A stretch of 64,000 nt of DNA from Paracamarosporium sp. OC-R06-R3. Its lineage: Eukaryota > Ascomycota > Dothideomycetes > Pleosporales > Didymosphaeriaceae. The translations under genes were made by a program, and so were the position numbers. Positions 42,814 to 54,826 of the stretch are shown one piece after another (positions within the stretch are counted from its first letter, which is position 1; the number at the start of each line of letters is the position of its first letter). The DNA lies in the NCBI GenBank assembly GCA_019828545.1, contig JACVRA010000044.1, positions 310,001 to 374,000 on the forward strand, read 5' to 3'. Under the pieces are notes generated by a model. That model was not told where the DNA came from. It did not search any database and was given only the letters and a program-made list of their open reading frames with translations.

Positions 42814-43457
42814 GTTCACAGTGTGTCCTGGATAAGGTAATGAAGGAAGGGATTTATGATTACAGCGAGCGATAGCACAGCAAGCAGTGGAGGGTACTTT
42901 GGCAGTCTTTAAGCGTTCTCCAGGGGGTCAGACGGTTGCTGTTTTGGGGGCTATTCTAGGCAACAGTCGTATTGCCGGCGCGAAGTGCATCGCTAAAGCG
43001 GGCCAAGTTCATAACTCCTCTCCCACCTCCCGGATCCATGTCGTCTGGACCTGAGCTCGACAATGGACAAGCGAATAGTGCTGAAGAATTTCCAGTGTGA
43101 AAATCGTAGACAACATTTATCCAAATCTCAAGCATGCGGGGCATTACTTCGTGACGGACCCCGATGCCAAGACGCCAATTTTAAGCTTAATTGTGAGCTA
43201 AAAAGTTTTGGAGCTTTGCGACCAGCGTCGAATTGCGAACATCCGGCAACGACCGCCTTCTTTTGGGAGCGTATACTTGCTTCCCTGCACACATTGGCTA
43301 GCCCACGCTGGCTACGCATCTCATTCGATTCTCCGCTCTATGTGTGCAACCAGCCCACCGCATCCACCACAGATGGGTCATCGATAGCTCTCTTCGACGC
43401 GCGATACACGTTACCCCACCCACGAACATACGATTGCACGATAGCAAACCTACAAAG
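42814..43457. promoter_or_regulatory. Divergent promoter region, membrane protein and TRM1
   Basis: A 644-bp spacer between outward-facing genes. Frames inside it overlap the TRM1 leader and start at non-ATG codons or lack any domain. I see no clear TATA box. Confidence 0.45.
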
Positions 43458-45572
43458 ATGTCCGAGGCACAATTCATATCGATTGATGTTCACCCACAGG
43501 CAGGGCAGAGCATTCAACATGGAGGAAAAGAATACACCACCATAAAGGAGGGACTCGCGCACATTCTCGTACCCCACGACACGCCCACCTCTACGGATCC
43601 GCGCATGTCCAAAGAGGATACACAAAAGCAACAAGTCTTCTATAATCCGATCCAGCAGTTCAACCGTGATTTGAGCGTGTTGGCCATCAAGACATTTGGT
43701 GAAGATTCGATATTGCGGAAACAAGAACGGCATGAGCAGCAGAAGAAGAAGGGAGACAGGAAAAAGAAGAGGGCAGTACAGAATGGCGATACCCATGAGG
43801 AACAAGTCGCAGAAGCTTCTGCGGTTCAAAAAGAAGGCACTTCTGCGAACAAGAGGAAGCTAGACGACAGCGAGGCTGCTGAAGGGTCGGAAGAAGCTGC
43901 GGCGAAGCGAAGGAAGAGCGTGCAGCTTCATACCGATGGCGACATGTCTGGACTTGAAGGTCCGGGTGCTGCGAAAACCGAAGTCGAACAATCTACTGAG
44001 CCCTCGATCTGGAAGCCACAATTCAAGATTTTAGACGCTCTTTCCGCGACCGGTCTTCGTGCGTTACGATATGCCAAAGAGATTCCGTTTGCGACTTCGA
44101 TTACGGCTAATGATATGTCGGAGAAGGCTACGGAATCTATTGCGCTCAATGTCAAGCACAACAGGCTCGAAGATAAGATTCAAGCACACACTGGCAACGC
44201 GATCGCATACATGTATAGTTTCTGTGACAAGAAAGGATACGATGTAATCGATTTGGATCCTTATGGCACTGCCTCTCCCTTTATAGACTCAGCCATACAA
44301 GCCATCAATGATGATGGCTTGCTGTGCGTTACCTGCACTGATTCTGCCATCTTTGCCTCCCATGGCTACTTAGAGAAGACTTTCTCCTTGTATGGTGGCC
44401 TACCGCTGACTGGTGATTCCTGCCATGAAGGGGGTCTCCGGCTCATTTTGCATGCTATCGCGCAATCTGCAGCGAGATATGGCATGGCTATAGAACCTCT
44501 TCTTTCACTCTCAATTGACTACTATATACGAGTCTTCGTAAGGGTCCGAAAATCACCGAACGATGTTAAGTTTCTTGCCGGTAAGACTATGCTTGTATAC
44601 CATTGTGACTCAGGCTGCGGAGCGTGGAAGACACAGTTTCTGGCCCGGCACAGAGAACAGAAAGCGAAGAACAACAGCATATTTTATAAGCATGGCTTCG
44701 CGCACGGGCCATCCGCAGATGAACACTGCGAGCATTGTGGATTCAAAACACATGTAAGTGTGACACTCGGTTCCGTGGTCCCATGCTGATATGCGTAGTT
44801 GTCTGGTCCAATGTACGGCGGTCCTCTACACAACCCTGAGTTCATCAAACGTGTTCTCGCGCAACTGAGAGATGCGGATCGTGAAACATATCCTACCATG
44901 GACCGTATCGAGGGCATGCTGCACACCGCGCTGGAAGAAATAACTTTTGGCACCGAAGGAAGCGCCAGCAAAAAGAAGGAGCCAGAGCGCCTGGATCCTC
45001 TGATTCCGAAAGCGGACCCGGCAATTTTGGATCATCACCCATTTTTTTTCACAAGTAGCTCAGTATCCAGGGTCGTTCACTGTTCTGCACCACCCACTGC
45101 AGCAGTACGAGGTGCTCTACGCCATGCTGGGTTCAAGGTAACCATGAGTCACTGTCGACCTGGCTCCATCAAGACAGATGCATCGTGGCAGGATATCTGG
45201 CATATCATGTTGGAGTGGGTTCGCCAGAAGGCGCCGCTGAAGAATCCGCTCAAGCAGAACAGTGCAGGCCATGCGATCATGTCTAAAGGAAGCGCTCAGC
45301 AGCTCAAACCAACGGGACAGGACCAAACGATTTCAGATGCTGTGACGACAGCAGGCAACTCAGCAGCAGAGTTGCCAGCAAAGGAAGGTTTGGGGGAGAA
45401 CGGTAATCCAACAGCAACAACTAGCACTTCGAAGGATCGCCCGTCATACCTAGGTGTAAACTTCGACGTAAAGTTCGACGAGCGGCTCGGCAAGGATCTG
45501 GATAGAGGAAAATACGTACGCTACCAGGTCGCTCCACGCGAGAATTGGGGGCCCATGTCCCGCGCAAAGTAG
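43458..45572 (+). CDS. TRM1: tRNA (guanine26-N2)-dimethyltransferase
   Basis: It methylates G26 of tRNAs, using S-adenosylmethionine, in the nucleus and usually also mitochondria. Exon 1 is 43458-44753 and exon 2 is 44799-45572, with a 45-bp intron (GTAAGT to GCGTAG). The product is 689 residues. ILDALSATGLRALRYAKEI is the cofactor-binding motif, and DVIDLDPYGTASPFID is the family's catalytic-loop signature. A Cys-containing zinc site is split between CDSGCGAW and CEHCGF. An acidic/Lys-rich insert with KKKGDRKKKRA and AAAKRRKS could act as nuclear localisation signals. The C-terminus has the family motifs HCRPGSIKTDASWQDIW. The frame is open upstream to GTG 43344, so an N-terminally extended mitochondrial form from a non-ATG start cannot be excluded. 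Confidence 0.95.
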
Positions 45573-46606
45573 GCTAGCACGTGGCATAAGCGCGGAGGCC
45601 GCGATCGTCCTACAGCTGGTTAGAAATATTTCCCATTGATTTGTGAATGGACGGGACTGCGCGGCTCAACGATTATCAAGCGTAGCCAAGAACATAAAAC
45701 CTGAACAATTGCACATGTCAACGTTCTACTACCCTGCGCCCAGGGATTTTGTTGCATATACCAGAGAAATTCAGAATGTTAACATGTTGATATGTTCCGC
45801 CATCAATGCTCTGGGGTTAGCGTGATCTAGACATTTTGGACGTCATACATCTTGATTCGGTGCTGGGACCTCAGCGCCGCAAGACGCCGTAAAATGCCGA
45901 CTAACAGGACCATAATTCGCATTTTCGGCAGCATGCGATTCTCCAGATACGCGACGGAGAAATAACTTTATCGGTACTCTAGTGGAAAGGTCCAGGGACC
46001 AGCTTCATGTGCGAACCGATTTCGCACATGATGCGACTCCGCGGAACGTTGGACCAAGCTACACAAAGACTTGAGTTCTTGTCCTCACAGAGGGTGTGGC
46101 GATGTCATTTCGCCATGATCCATTTATCGGAATGGACTGGTGAAGCTGTCGTAAACGTTCGAGCTACCATATTTTACAAATCGGTCCATGACCCACTCAC
46201 AAGTCGTGCTGTCATGGATGCATCACAGTCTGAATCCTGGCCTTGATGCCCGCGCGTCCCCACAGTGGTTCCAGATCATTCGACGTTAAGTCAATGTCTA
46301 ACGATTCCTATTTGCCCGTTGTTTTGTTCCGGTCCCCAAGCTCCACGCGTACCCGAATGGGCTTTCCGCGCTGCAGGGCCCTTGCAGTGGCGCCCATCAT
46401 AAGTCATCCCAAAACTGCCGCCGTGATTTCCGACTCGAGCATGTCATGAAATCATTTCGAATTGAAAAACGCATGGACGAAATGACCGGTATACCATTAC
46501 GTGGTGACGACGAAAACCCTGCAGATGTAGTGGCCAAGGTGGTGAACGTATATAACATTGACGCGGTCACGAATGCGACAGCCTCCAACCTCGACCAACC
46601 GCGACG
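45573..46606. other. Intergenic, Rds1 promoter
   Basis: About 1 kb with no supported gene. The 5' leader of rds1 is contained in the last part. Short frames near 46007-46600 have no domain features. Confidence 0.5.
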
Positions 46607-48139
46607 ATGCTCACCAAGACCATCTACGCCTCGACGCTGCTCTCAGCGCTCGCTGTGGCCGCTCCGGCGCCCCAGGTGCCTGGATACTCTGACGCTGATT
46701 TCCCCATCACCGTCACTGAGCCCACTGGTGCACCTGCATCAACCTTTGGTCCGGACTCTCAGATCAATGCTGTGGTCACTACACCTGGCTCGGCACCTCC
46801 GCGAAGGAGTTCCGATCTAACTGGTGCCACTAGCCATGGCCCTTACTCTGGTACTCCTACGACTACCGGAGCTGCGCAGGCGCCTACAACTCTAGGAACG
46901 GTGATCCCACCTTTGCCACCGAATCCCACCGCCACCTACTACAACGCCAATGGCCAGCTTCAAAACCCTGCGCCGATTCCATACCAGCCCAATGGTGAGT
47001 TTTGACATTGTCTTTGTTTGATAACAACTGACAACGATTCTTCAGGCGGTGCTGGAACCAATGGAACTGAGCCTCGTTACATGGTGAACAGTGACTTCGA
47101 TTTCGAGTCGATTACTCTCGGCTTGTACCAGGAATGGATCGAGCTTGACCTGTTCAACAACGGTCTTGCTGTCTTCTCGGACGAGGACTTCATCGAGGCT
47201 GGTCTCACTGCCGAGGACCGCTCCTACATTGCTTTCATGGCCCAACAGGAAAGTGGGCACGCCACCCTTCTCAGCAACATGCTCGGCGAGGCTGCTCCTC
47301 CCCAGTGCACGTACGACTACCCCTTCCGCACCGTCCGCGAGTTCATCGACTTCAACCAGAAGCTTACCCGCTGGGGCGAATCTGGTGTCTGGGGCTTCCT
47401 CGCGCACCTCGATAGTCGTGAGGTCGCTAACCTTCTTTCGCAATCCATTGCCACCGAAGCCCGCCAGCAGATGTCTTTCCGCCAGATGCTCGGCCTGCAC
47501 CCCATGCCCGTCTGGTTCGAAACCGGTATCCCTCAGTCCTGGGCCTGGTCGTACCTCGCGCCCTACATCAGCTCCTGCCCGGAGAACACCACGCGTCTTG
47601 CATGGCAGAACTTCCCCGCCTTGCACGTCGTGAACCAGGCCAACCCCAATCGCTTCTCTCCCAACGACACAGCAGACTACGAAGTCGTCGGCAACCGCAC
47701 GGCTGACCCCTCCCGCTCCGACATCGACGCCGACGAGTCCTGCGTAAACCTCAATGTAACCGGTTACAACTGCGGCCCCGCCATCGCCCGCAATCGCTCC
47801 GAGCCTCTCTCTTTCCCTGGAAAGCAGGTCAACCTGACCTGGGACGCCCCCGGCCAGGCCGTAGGCCCCAACAACTCGTACGTCACCGCCACGTCCGCCG
47901 GCCAGCCGCAGTTCGTCGCGTGGGTTGCGCAGCTCAACCTCACGTACACGCCTTTGACTATCACGGGTAACAACTCCGGATACACGTACCAGCCCGCAGG
48001 CGAGGTGTACCAGGGCGACCCAGCTGTCAACGACACGAGCTTCATCGCTCTGACCGACTCGGATACTTTCCTTACGCCGTTTAACTTGTCCATGATTAAT
48101 CCGCATGTTGTTGCGCTTGGTCTTTACCAGGCTGGTTAA
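46607..48139 (+). CDS. rds1: Rds1-like secreted ferritin-fold stress protein
   Basis: Exon 1 is 46607-46994 and exon 2 is 47046-48139, with a 51-bp intron (GTGAGT to TTCAG). The product is 493 residues. Residues 1-19 (MLTKTIYASTLLSALAVAA) are a signal peptide, followed by a Pro/Thr/Ser-rich, probably O-glycosylated stalk. The core starts at NSDFDFESITLGLYQEWIEL and continues with IAFMAQQESGHATLLSNML, carrying the Glu and ExxH spacing of a ferritin-like helical bundle (Ferritin_2 type). Many Asn-x-Ser/Thr sites in the last 200 residues fit a secreted glycoprotein. Fission yeast rds1 responds to nutrient and stress conditions. Catalytic activity is unproven. The strong G/C bias at third positions produces a 385-codon antisense shadow frame. 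Confidence 0.9.
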
Positions 48140-49322
48140 GAAACGCCAGTCAGGAACCAAAAGAAAAAGGAATCTGGATATGTATGCGCATGTACACATA
48201 CGAAGGTGTAATGATTAACGATTATGAGCTTAGGAGGACGATTGTATATAATTCCTTCTTTTATCGCGGTGGCGATGTGTATAGCTTTTGATGTGGGAGA
48301 TTGTATGATAATTATGTTTCTGGAAAGTCGCGGTTTTCATGCTCGTGATACTGATATGACTTTTTAACTACGTGAAATTTGTGGGAGATGTACGTGCTGT
48401 GTCCTCGTTGTAAATGTTGACTTAAAGATATGCTCTTTTGCATAACGAATGATCTGGGCTGTTGGACGAGGTACATATTTATCGGACGCGCCCACGACCT
48501 GAGGAATTGTTACGACCTATCATGTGCGGTATGCCTACGATCGTTGCATTGGTCCGTGTACAGAAGATGAGAACGACAAACATCCAGCGAAAAAGAAGTG
48601 GTACAACATGGCACTTTTCGCAGTTTGGCAAAGCAGAACAGAATGTGTGGTGTAGACACATGATCATTCACGTGCTTGTAGATTTCGAGCTTCGACCGTT
48701 CACTACGTTGTGTAACTGTAGATGTGATGATTAGGAGAAATGATACTAAACGTATAGTATCTTTCAGCAATGGTATTAGCCACAGAACAACCAACATCGC
48801 ATGAAAACATCCACCCAAGAAACCCATCGCGTCGCAAGCACTGTTTACGATTCTGCGTTGGGCCTGCATCAGCCTGTTTAGAGATTAGCCTGAATGGCCT
48901 ATGTTACGCAGCTGCAGGTACAGCATCTTTGTCCGCCTTGATTGGTGGAACCGAAGAAGATCACTGTGAAGAAATATCCATATTGTCGATAAATACTCGA
49001 TTGTTAAACGTGGATGCATACGCCTTGCTCCTCCGATACGCCCGCTGATACGACCTAAGAACATGTGCAGCGAATGCTGCCTGACCGTCCGTACCTAGAT
49101 CCTTGCTGTCCTCGCCATAGTTGTAATATACAGAGAGGTTGAGAATGTAGAAACGAAAAGTCATGAGAACCGTGCTTTACAAAGGCAGTCGTGTGAAGGC
49201 TGCATCAACGGACCATGTACATCATTGCCTAAGAGTGCATTAACAATGAATTTATATTCAAAAGTTATTGAGCGGTTACCGTTAAGATTAAATAGCGATC
49301 ACCTTATGGGTATTGTGGCAAC
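48140..49322. other. Intergenic between convergent genes
   Basis: I see no gene. T-rich and A-rich tracts after 48150 suit the rds1 3' region. Short frames near 48462-49164 have no support. Confidence 0.5.
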
Positions 49323-49917
49323 CTAAGCCTGGTTCTTGGGGTTCTCTGAGCTTTTCTTCCACTAGGTAAACGTGTCAGCATCGGAGAGAAAGGCCAGAGG
49401 AGAATGAAATAGGCGGGCAAGTGAAGGATCCACCATGAAGTAATTCGTGATCCACACCTGGTCTCGGGTCGAAAAGTAACAGTGGGAAGAGGAGCTAGTC
49501 GACGAAAAAGGATGGTGAACTTACGTCCTCGCCGAGCTTCTTCTGCTGTTCCTTGAAATCCAGGCTCTTGTACTTGGGACGGTTCTCTTTGACTGCAACT
49601 CCAAGTTAGCACGCGCTTGACCTACTCGTAGTACTACGTCATAAATCTACGTGCCATGCGCCACCCCACAACAGGCAGCGCAGGAGCCGAAAGTATTCGA
49701 ACATTGGGCGCAGTAGTGTGGTTGTTGTCGCGCAAGTCGACGCGTCGTAACACGATCTGGACGCGCGGAAAGATAGTGATCACTCACAGTAAGCTTGCAT
49801 CTTGGCCATGGCCGTCCTCGCCTTGCCCTTTCGTCCCGCCGGCCGTCCTGGCTTCTTGACGCCGGCATCGGTAGCTTTGGCCTTGGGAGTGGCCGTCTTG
49901 GACGTAGCAGGAGCCAT
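49323..49917 (-). CDS. Mini HMG-box-like basic protein, 78 residues
   Basis: The three exons are 49788-49917, 49525-49592 and 49323-49361, with donors GTGAGT and GTAAGT and acceptors TTGCAG and CCTAG. Phases agree. The N-terminus is Lys/Ala/Pro-rich with VKKPGRPAGRKGK, an AT-hook-like GRP core. The remainder YFKENRPKYKSLDFKEQQKK and LGEDWKKSSENPKNQA has the spacing of helices 1 and 2 of an HMG box and stops before helix 3. A small chromatin-binding protein is the likely role. The two introns (195 and 163 bp) are long for this genome and together exceed the coding length. Confidence 0.75.
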
Positions 49918-50639
49918 GGTGTTCTGCAAATTGAATGATATTGAAATAGGCGGTCAGTATGGATGGGATTGAAGTGATGGAAGAAGAGAAGTATTGAGCT
50001 TAAAAACTGGGTTGTTTGGAGGATGGAATAAGAGGAAGGGTGAGAGACGACGCGTCGTGGTTCACTTAAGTGATAACAACAACCGGAAGGTGCGCTAGGC
50101 CCAATATGGCAAGTTGGGAACCACGAATGCGAGCAGGTCTTAGATATGCAATGACTTTACCAAAGGGCGCATATGAGCGATTGGCGCGCGCTATTGAGGC
50201 TGAAACGCATATTTCACATTCGCGCAGGAAGATGTATGTCAATGGGAGCCCTGCTCTGAAGCCAATATGAGACGTGTATTGGAATATTGTTCCATCCTAT
50301 CGAACAGGAGTCTGAGGAATAGGTAAAGGTGAAAATAGCTGGACGTAAGTCATGCATGTGAGCTTCGCTTACAGAGCACATCGCTGCACCTGGACCAACA
50401 ATAGTAGATTTTCCGGTAGTACACAAGCAAAATGACCGTTCCGCGCGACATTGCTGCATCCCATCCGAGAGAACCGTGTCATGTTTAAGATTCGTCATGA
50501 GGTTGATTTCCATCCAGGCGATTCTAATCGTGCTCTGCGTCACAGATGTTCATCACGATGCCTGATTTACCCTCACTTGACACCAGGGTTCGCTAGGAGG
50601 ACAGGTCGAAACTTGATCAGATAGGCTGGAAAGCATGGT
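49918..50639. other. Intergenic, no gene seen
   Basis: This is the promoter of the HMG-like gene and the downstream side of the Dap1-like gene. A small frame at 50070-50270 starts at an ATG but has no further support. Confidence 0.45.
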
Positions 50640-51263
50640 CTACTGCTGTGCAGCGGCGGCTTTTGCTTCCTCACTCCCTACCGGGACAAGCTTGCCTACT
50701 ACCAGATATTTCTCCGAGAAGCGCTCCTCCCAGCCACGTAGAGCCTCCCACTGTTCTTCATTCAAGTCCTTGAGATCGTCGAGCGGACCGTCCAAGTCCT
50801 TGGTCAGCATGTCCTCGTCGAAGCTGCCGTGAGCCAGACCTCGACTGGCGTCTCGGCCAGCAAAGTTGGCATATGGACCACCGGGACCGTAGAAGTTCTT
50901 GCCGGAAGTGACGTCGAAGACACGCCCGCGAACGGAGAGATAGACGGGCATGCCGTTCAGGCCATTGTATGGGAAGAGGTCCGGCGGGGTGAAGGTGCGG
51001 AAGACGGTGGGCGGCGGAGCACGCGGAAGAACCTGCGGCTTTGCCGGTTTGAGGCGCAGGTAGACCAAGAACACGAAGAGCGAGAGAAGGATGATGTTGA
51101 TGGGTGTGACGGGCGATGCCCTGGAAATTGTTATTTTCAGCTGGAGAGAGCGCTGTGTGTCGAGCTGGGATGCTTACGCGTAGGCGGCGGGCGGCGGAGA
51201 AGATGCTGGAGCTGCGTCAGCTTGGTCGAGTTACAAAGGGCATGCCAAGTTACCGTCAGCCAT
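50640..51263 (-). CDS. dap1: Dap1/PGRMC-like cytochrome b5-fold haem protein
   Basis: The three exons are 51254-51263, 51178-51211 and 50640-51120, with donors GTAACT and GTAAGC and acceptors GACGCAG and TTCCAG. All phases agree and the product is 174 residues. A short Pro/Ala N-terminus is followed by one membrane segment (INIILLSLFVFLVYL). The cytochrome b5-like domain then has DLFPYNGLNGMPVYLSVRG, VFDVTSGKNFYGPGGPYANF and AGRDASRGLA, which are hallmarks of the membrane-associated progesterone receptor group. The haem ligand in this group is a Tyr, matching the FYGPGGPY region. Yeast Dap1 supports P450 enzymes of ergosterol synthesis and damage resistance at the ER. Confidence 0.93.
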
Positions 51264-52324
51264 CTCGGACTCTGTGCCTCTGTATGAAGTGTGAGTATGG
51301 GCGGCGTGGTGAGTTGGAGGAGGCTAGAAAGTGCAAGCTGTGGTGGGGTGGAATGATGCAACTCCGGGCGCTGACAGAAGCCGAACACCACCGTCCCGAC
51401 ATTCTACACAACGCCGCCTACCCACTAGCCAGCGAGAGTAGTTCGCTGCACGTGTTAGTCAGCCCGCATTGTTGTTCGGCCAATACTGTGCTGTGTATTG
51501 TGTATTGCTGCATCTAACGGCTTGGGCGTGGACAGGGCGAAAGGAGCTGCAGCGTCGACAGCCCCTCGGCGGTCAATCAATGCCACATGCCTTTTGATCC
51601 GAATTCCCGCTGCCTGTGCCGCGACCGCTCCCTCAATAACGTCTTACCGTGTGCGCGCGACTAGAAGCCGTGTGCCTGTCGCGAATCATTCAAGGGCAGA
51701 GTGGCCCGCCAGCATCTGAAACCGCCGACAGCAGCGCTGAAACACAGGAAACATTTCATTTCGGCACCCTCGCCGGGCTCCCATTCGCTGAGGCCGAAGC
51801 CTGGTGGAAACATCTCGCCATCAATCTCATCGAACCGCTGTTCGCTTTCTGATCGCAGAACGAGTCTTGTGAGGGGGCCGCGAGGGACACGATTCGCGCA
51901 CGAGCGCTGTTGCTGTTCCTGGTGCTGCGCCTCGTGACAACGAATGCGATCAATTTCGCCTCAAGCCACCTCTGCTAGTCGGCATCCGTTCGTTCCTTCA
52001 GCTCGCATCTGCCTCTCCCTTTGATCGCGGCTGGTGCGTTCCTTCCTTTGAACAACTCTGTGCTTTCCCCAGCTTTATTGTTGCCAACAGGCATCGACGA
52101 ACCCGTTGCACCTTCCCAACTAATTCTATAATCGGTACGTACGTCTTTCGTTTCCTCGTTGCTTTCCTCTCGTCTCCACCACCACCCACCTGGCTTCTGC
52201 ATCGTTACCTTATCCTTTGATCTCTATCCTACAAACCTGCAACTTCCTACTTGTCCACCTGGCGCCAAGAACGAGGACCCGGAGCATTACCTTCTGCTGG
52301 CATCTATTTTCTTTCACAACCATC
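51264..52324. other. Divergent promoter region
   Basis: About 1 kb between the Dap1-like gene and the small membrane gene on the other strand. It is GC-rich in the middle. The part before 52325 is pyrimidine-rich (CACCACCACCCACCTGG, CTTTGATCTC), typical of a fungal leader. Frames here are not supported. Confidence 0.45.
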
Positions 52325-52711
52325 ATGGAGCAAATGAGGTACAACCCTAAAACGGGATTCGTCCATGTCCAGCCAGTTTCGGTAGCGCTGCCAAAGCGTC
52401 GCAAACGGGACCTCCCATGGCTTCTTGTTCTCGCCGTTCTCGTACCACCCCTCGCCATGTACTTGGACGGTGCTCCCCGAGAAGTCGTCATACCTGTCTT
52501 ATGGTTATGGATCGTGTCACCTCTTCTCTATTTTCCTGCTGTCGTCAGCATAATCTAGGCGTTCTGCTACATACTTCGGTCCAACGAAAGCCGTCAGTAC
52601 TCACAACCTATGCGATACCGACTTTGGGTACAAAATCCGCCAGCCAAGAGACCGTTCGAGGATGCACATTCACCTACGAACCCTGAAGTCAATGCCACTG
52701 TCCCTGACTGA
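52325..52711 (+). CDS. Pmp3-like small membrane protein
   Basis: The start is ATG 52325 (MEQMRYNPKTGF). A basic segment PKRRKRDLP precedes two hydrophobic stretches, WLLVLAVLVPPLAMYLDG and VVIPVLWLWI, with the LPPL-type turn of Pmp3/UPF0057 proteins, which modulate plasma-membrane potential. Read straight through, the frame stops at 52558 after 77 residues (PAVVSII). If the 45-bp GTGTCA...ATCTAG segment (52514-52558) is spliced, the frame continues as AFCYILRSNESRQYSQP to TGA at 52709-52711 and gives 113 residues with a hydrophilic tail. Both forms look plausible and both may exist. The similarity is to the Pmp3 pattern only, so the family call is tentative. Confidence 0.6.
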
Positions 52712-52877
52712 ATCGGGAAGGAATTAGCCAGGGCATGTTCGAAAAGGCCCTTTTGTTTCAAGATCTAGCAATCGCTTTGAGTGAAGTTCTCAGTGGTGAC
52801 GATAGAAGTGGGAGTGGGAGTGGGATATTCTCTTTGTATCGAAGAGTTTCGCTAATCCGTAACCCCACAGCTTAATT

Positions 52878-54826
52878 ATGTGGAAACGACTGCAGGGACA
52901 TGTCCGGGACGGACACTTTCGCGACAAGGACAGGCAAATTGGAAGTCCTGTGCTCGTTGAAACAACTTATGACGAGGATCAACTCAGGCACATCCCGAAC
53001 ATCACCCAAGCGCAAAATGCCAGTCATCAACCTTATGCATCGGCCGCCCCACAACCCTAGTAAGTGACATTTCTCGACATCTCTTACAATTTCTACTTTT
53101 ACTTACCTCGAATAGCGCAACTCTCCCACCACCACAATACGGCCATCAATACCGAACATCAGAAGTGCCCACAGTTTCTTCTGTTTATTCACAGCCCTCT
53201 CCGGAACTGAGATACGATTACGCCAGTCCTACAGGCGAGCAGCGATTTGACGTTTCTCCACCAAGCTCACCCGAGCCTGATCAGTACCAGCAAGAAAATT
53301 CTGGCCAGCCTCGAAGATTTCGATCCATGCGTGACGTCTCTCCCGTCGATGAAAACCGAGGCAGGACAACGATTTCACCGAAGGGCGGCAGTAACATACC
53401 TGTCATGCGGAAAGTACCACCAGGCCTTCGAAATCAAGAGTCCACATCTACGCAAAAATTCTGGGGAGGCAAAGTTGCACCTAATAGCAAAGTCCTTTGG
53501 GATGAGTACTCAGGCGAGCCGACCTCAAGTAACGCTGGCAAGGCTGCGCGAGTGACTCCTGGCTCTTACCAGCAGGGCGCAGCTTCCCCGCCTTCGGCGC
53601 GTCTCCGCGAAACCGGATACGATGTGTCCATAACCGCAAATTCGCGGAGAAACCAATCCCTCGCAGAGCGTGCCCATCGTTACGGTACAAAGCCCGCGCC
53701 AGTTGACATCAGACCCCGGGAGCCCTGGAGCCGAGCAACTGGTCGTGCAGAGATTGTTAAGCCTTTCAAAGACCAACCGTCAGATAAGCCTTTAGCTGTG
53801 CGGAAAGCAGAAACCGTGCGCGTGGGAGAGTTTGAGAAGAATGCGTCAAACTCGCTTACGACAAACGCAGCACATGTTTCCGAGCGAGCTGAGACCACAC
53901 CCGTCGCAGACACCTCAGCCACACACGATACGCATGAGGAAGCCATTAAACCCATTGTCCCACTCAAAGTTGCCAGAACCTCCCCGTCTCGGGAACTTGC
54001 GTCTCCCACCTCGCCGCATAATCCGGGTAGTTCTAATCCTTACACTTACAGCCCAGTCACACCAACAAACAAACAAATCTCGACAGGACCGACAGACGGG
54101 GAAACCCAGGCGAAAGCCGAACCAGCACAACCTCAACCGACGACGCCAACTGCCAAGGTTCCGCAAAAGTCAACTGAGGGCACACCGGGATCGACAGGAA
54201 GTAAGGACAACGGACCCCACAGTCGCTTCTCGTGGACAACATACAACAGCAACACGACGTATCAGCATTCGCCTCCACCCTCTCCGCCGCCTCCAGTACC
54301 GGTGTCACGAGTTCCAAGCGAGCCTATATCTGCTGCATCTGCTATTCTTAACCGTAAGCGCCCTGTCCCAGTTTCTGATCGTGTTCCTGCTCGCAAACCG
54401 ATTGCTTCTTCTGCTGCTTCCACCGCGCGCAACACAATGGTTTCGGACGGACCACCATCCCCCCGACCGGATTCAACCTTCTCTACCAGTACGCACAAAG
54501 CTCTTCCACGACCACCCACGGAACTTGCAGCCGCCGACCACATCGAGATTCTAGAGTCGCAAATGGAAGATCTGAAAGTCAGGCGAAATAATGTTTATCG
54601 TCTTCTCAACGATTTGAACAACATGGCGCCGCCTAATCCCATGATCACTGACTTTAAGCGAATGAGGCTGGTGGAGCAGCGGAAGAAGGATTTCGAGGAT
54701 GAGCTGGCGGAGATCAAGCGCGAGGAGCATGATGTGGGCTTGAAGCTGCACCGTGCGTGGCGGAAAAGGGAGTCGGCTGATCCCAGCAGCGAAAGCGCGC
54801 TGTGGGTTCGCAGAGTCACGCGGTGA
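52878..54826 (+). CDS. Conserved disordered protein with C-terminal coiled coil, 630 residues
   Basis: Exon 1 is 52878-53059 and exon 2 is 53116-54826, with a 56-bp intron (GTAAGT to GAATAG) whose split codon gives Tyr. Most of the protein is Pro/Ser/Thr-rich and disordered, with several SPxxSPEP-type sites that suit proline-directed kinases and a PPPSPPPPVPV stretch that could bind SH3 or WW domains. The last 100 residues form a conserved-looking helical module: DHIEILESQMEDLKVRRNNV, then NNMAPPNPMITDFKRMRLVE, then a second charged helix. This layout suggests a signalling or cytoskeletal adaptor. Its role is unknown. Confidence 0.78.

Noticed and set aside
47042..48199. 385-codon minus-strand open frame opposite rds1
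   Set aside because: It mirrors the spliced, domain-bearing rds1 gene, is Val/Arg/Gly-rich as expected from antisense of GC-rich third positions, and has no ATG-led domain.
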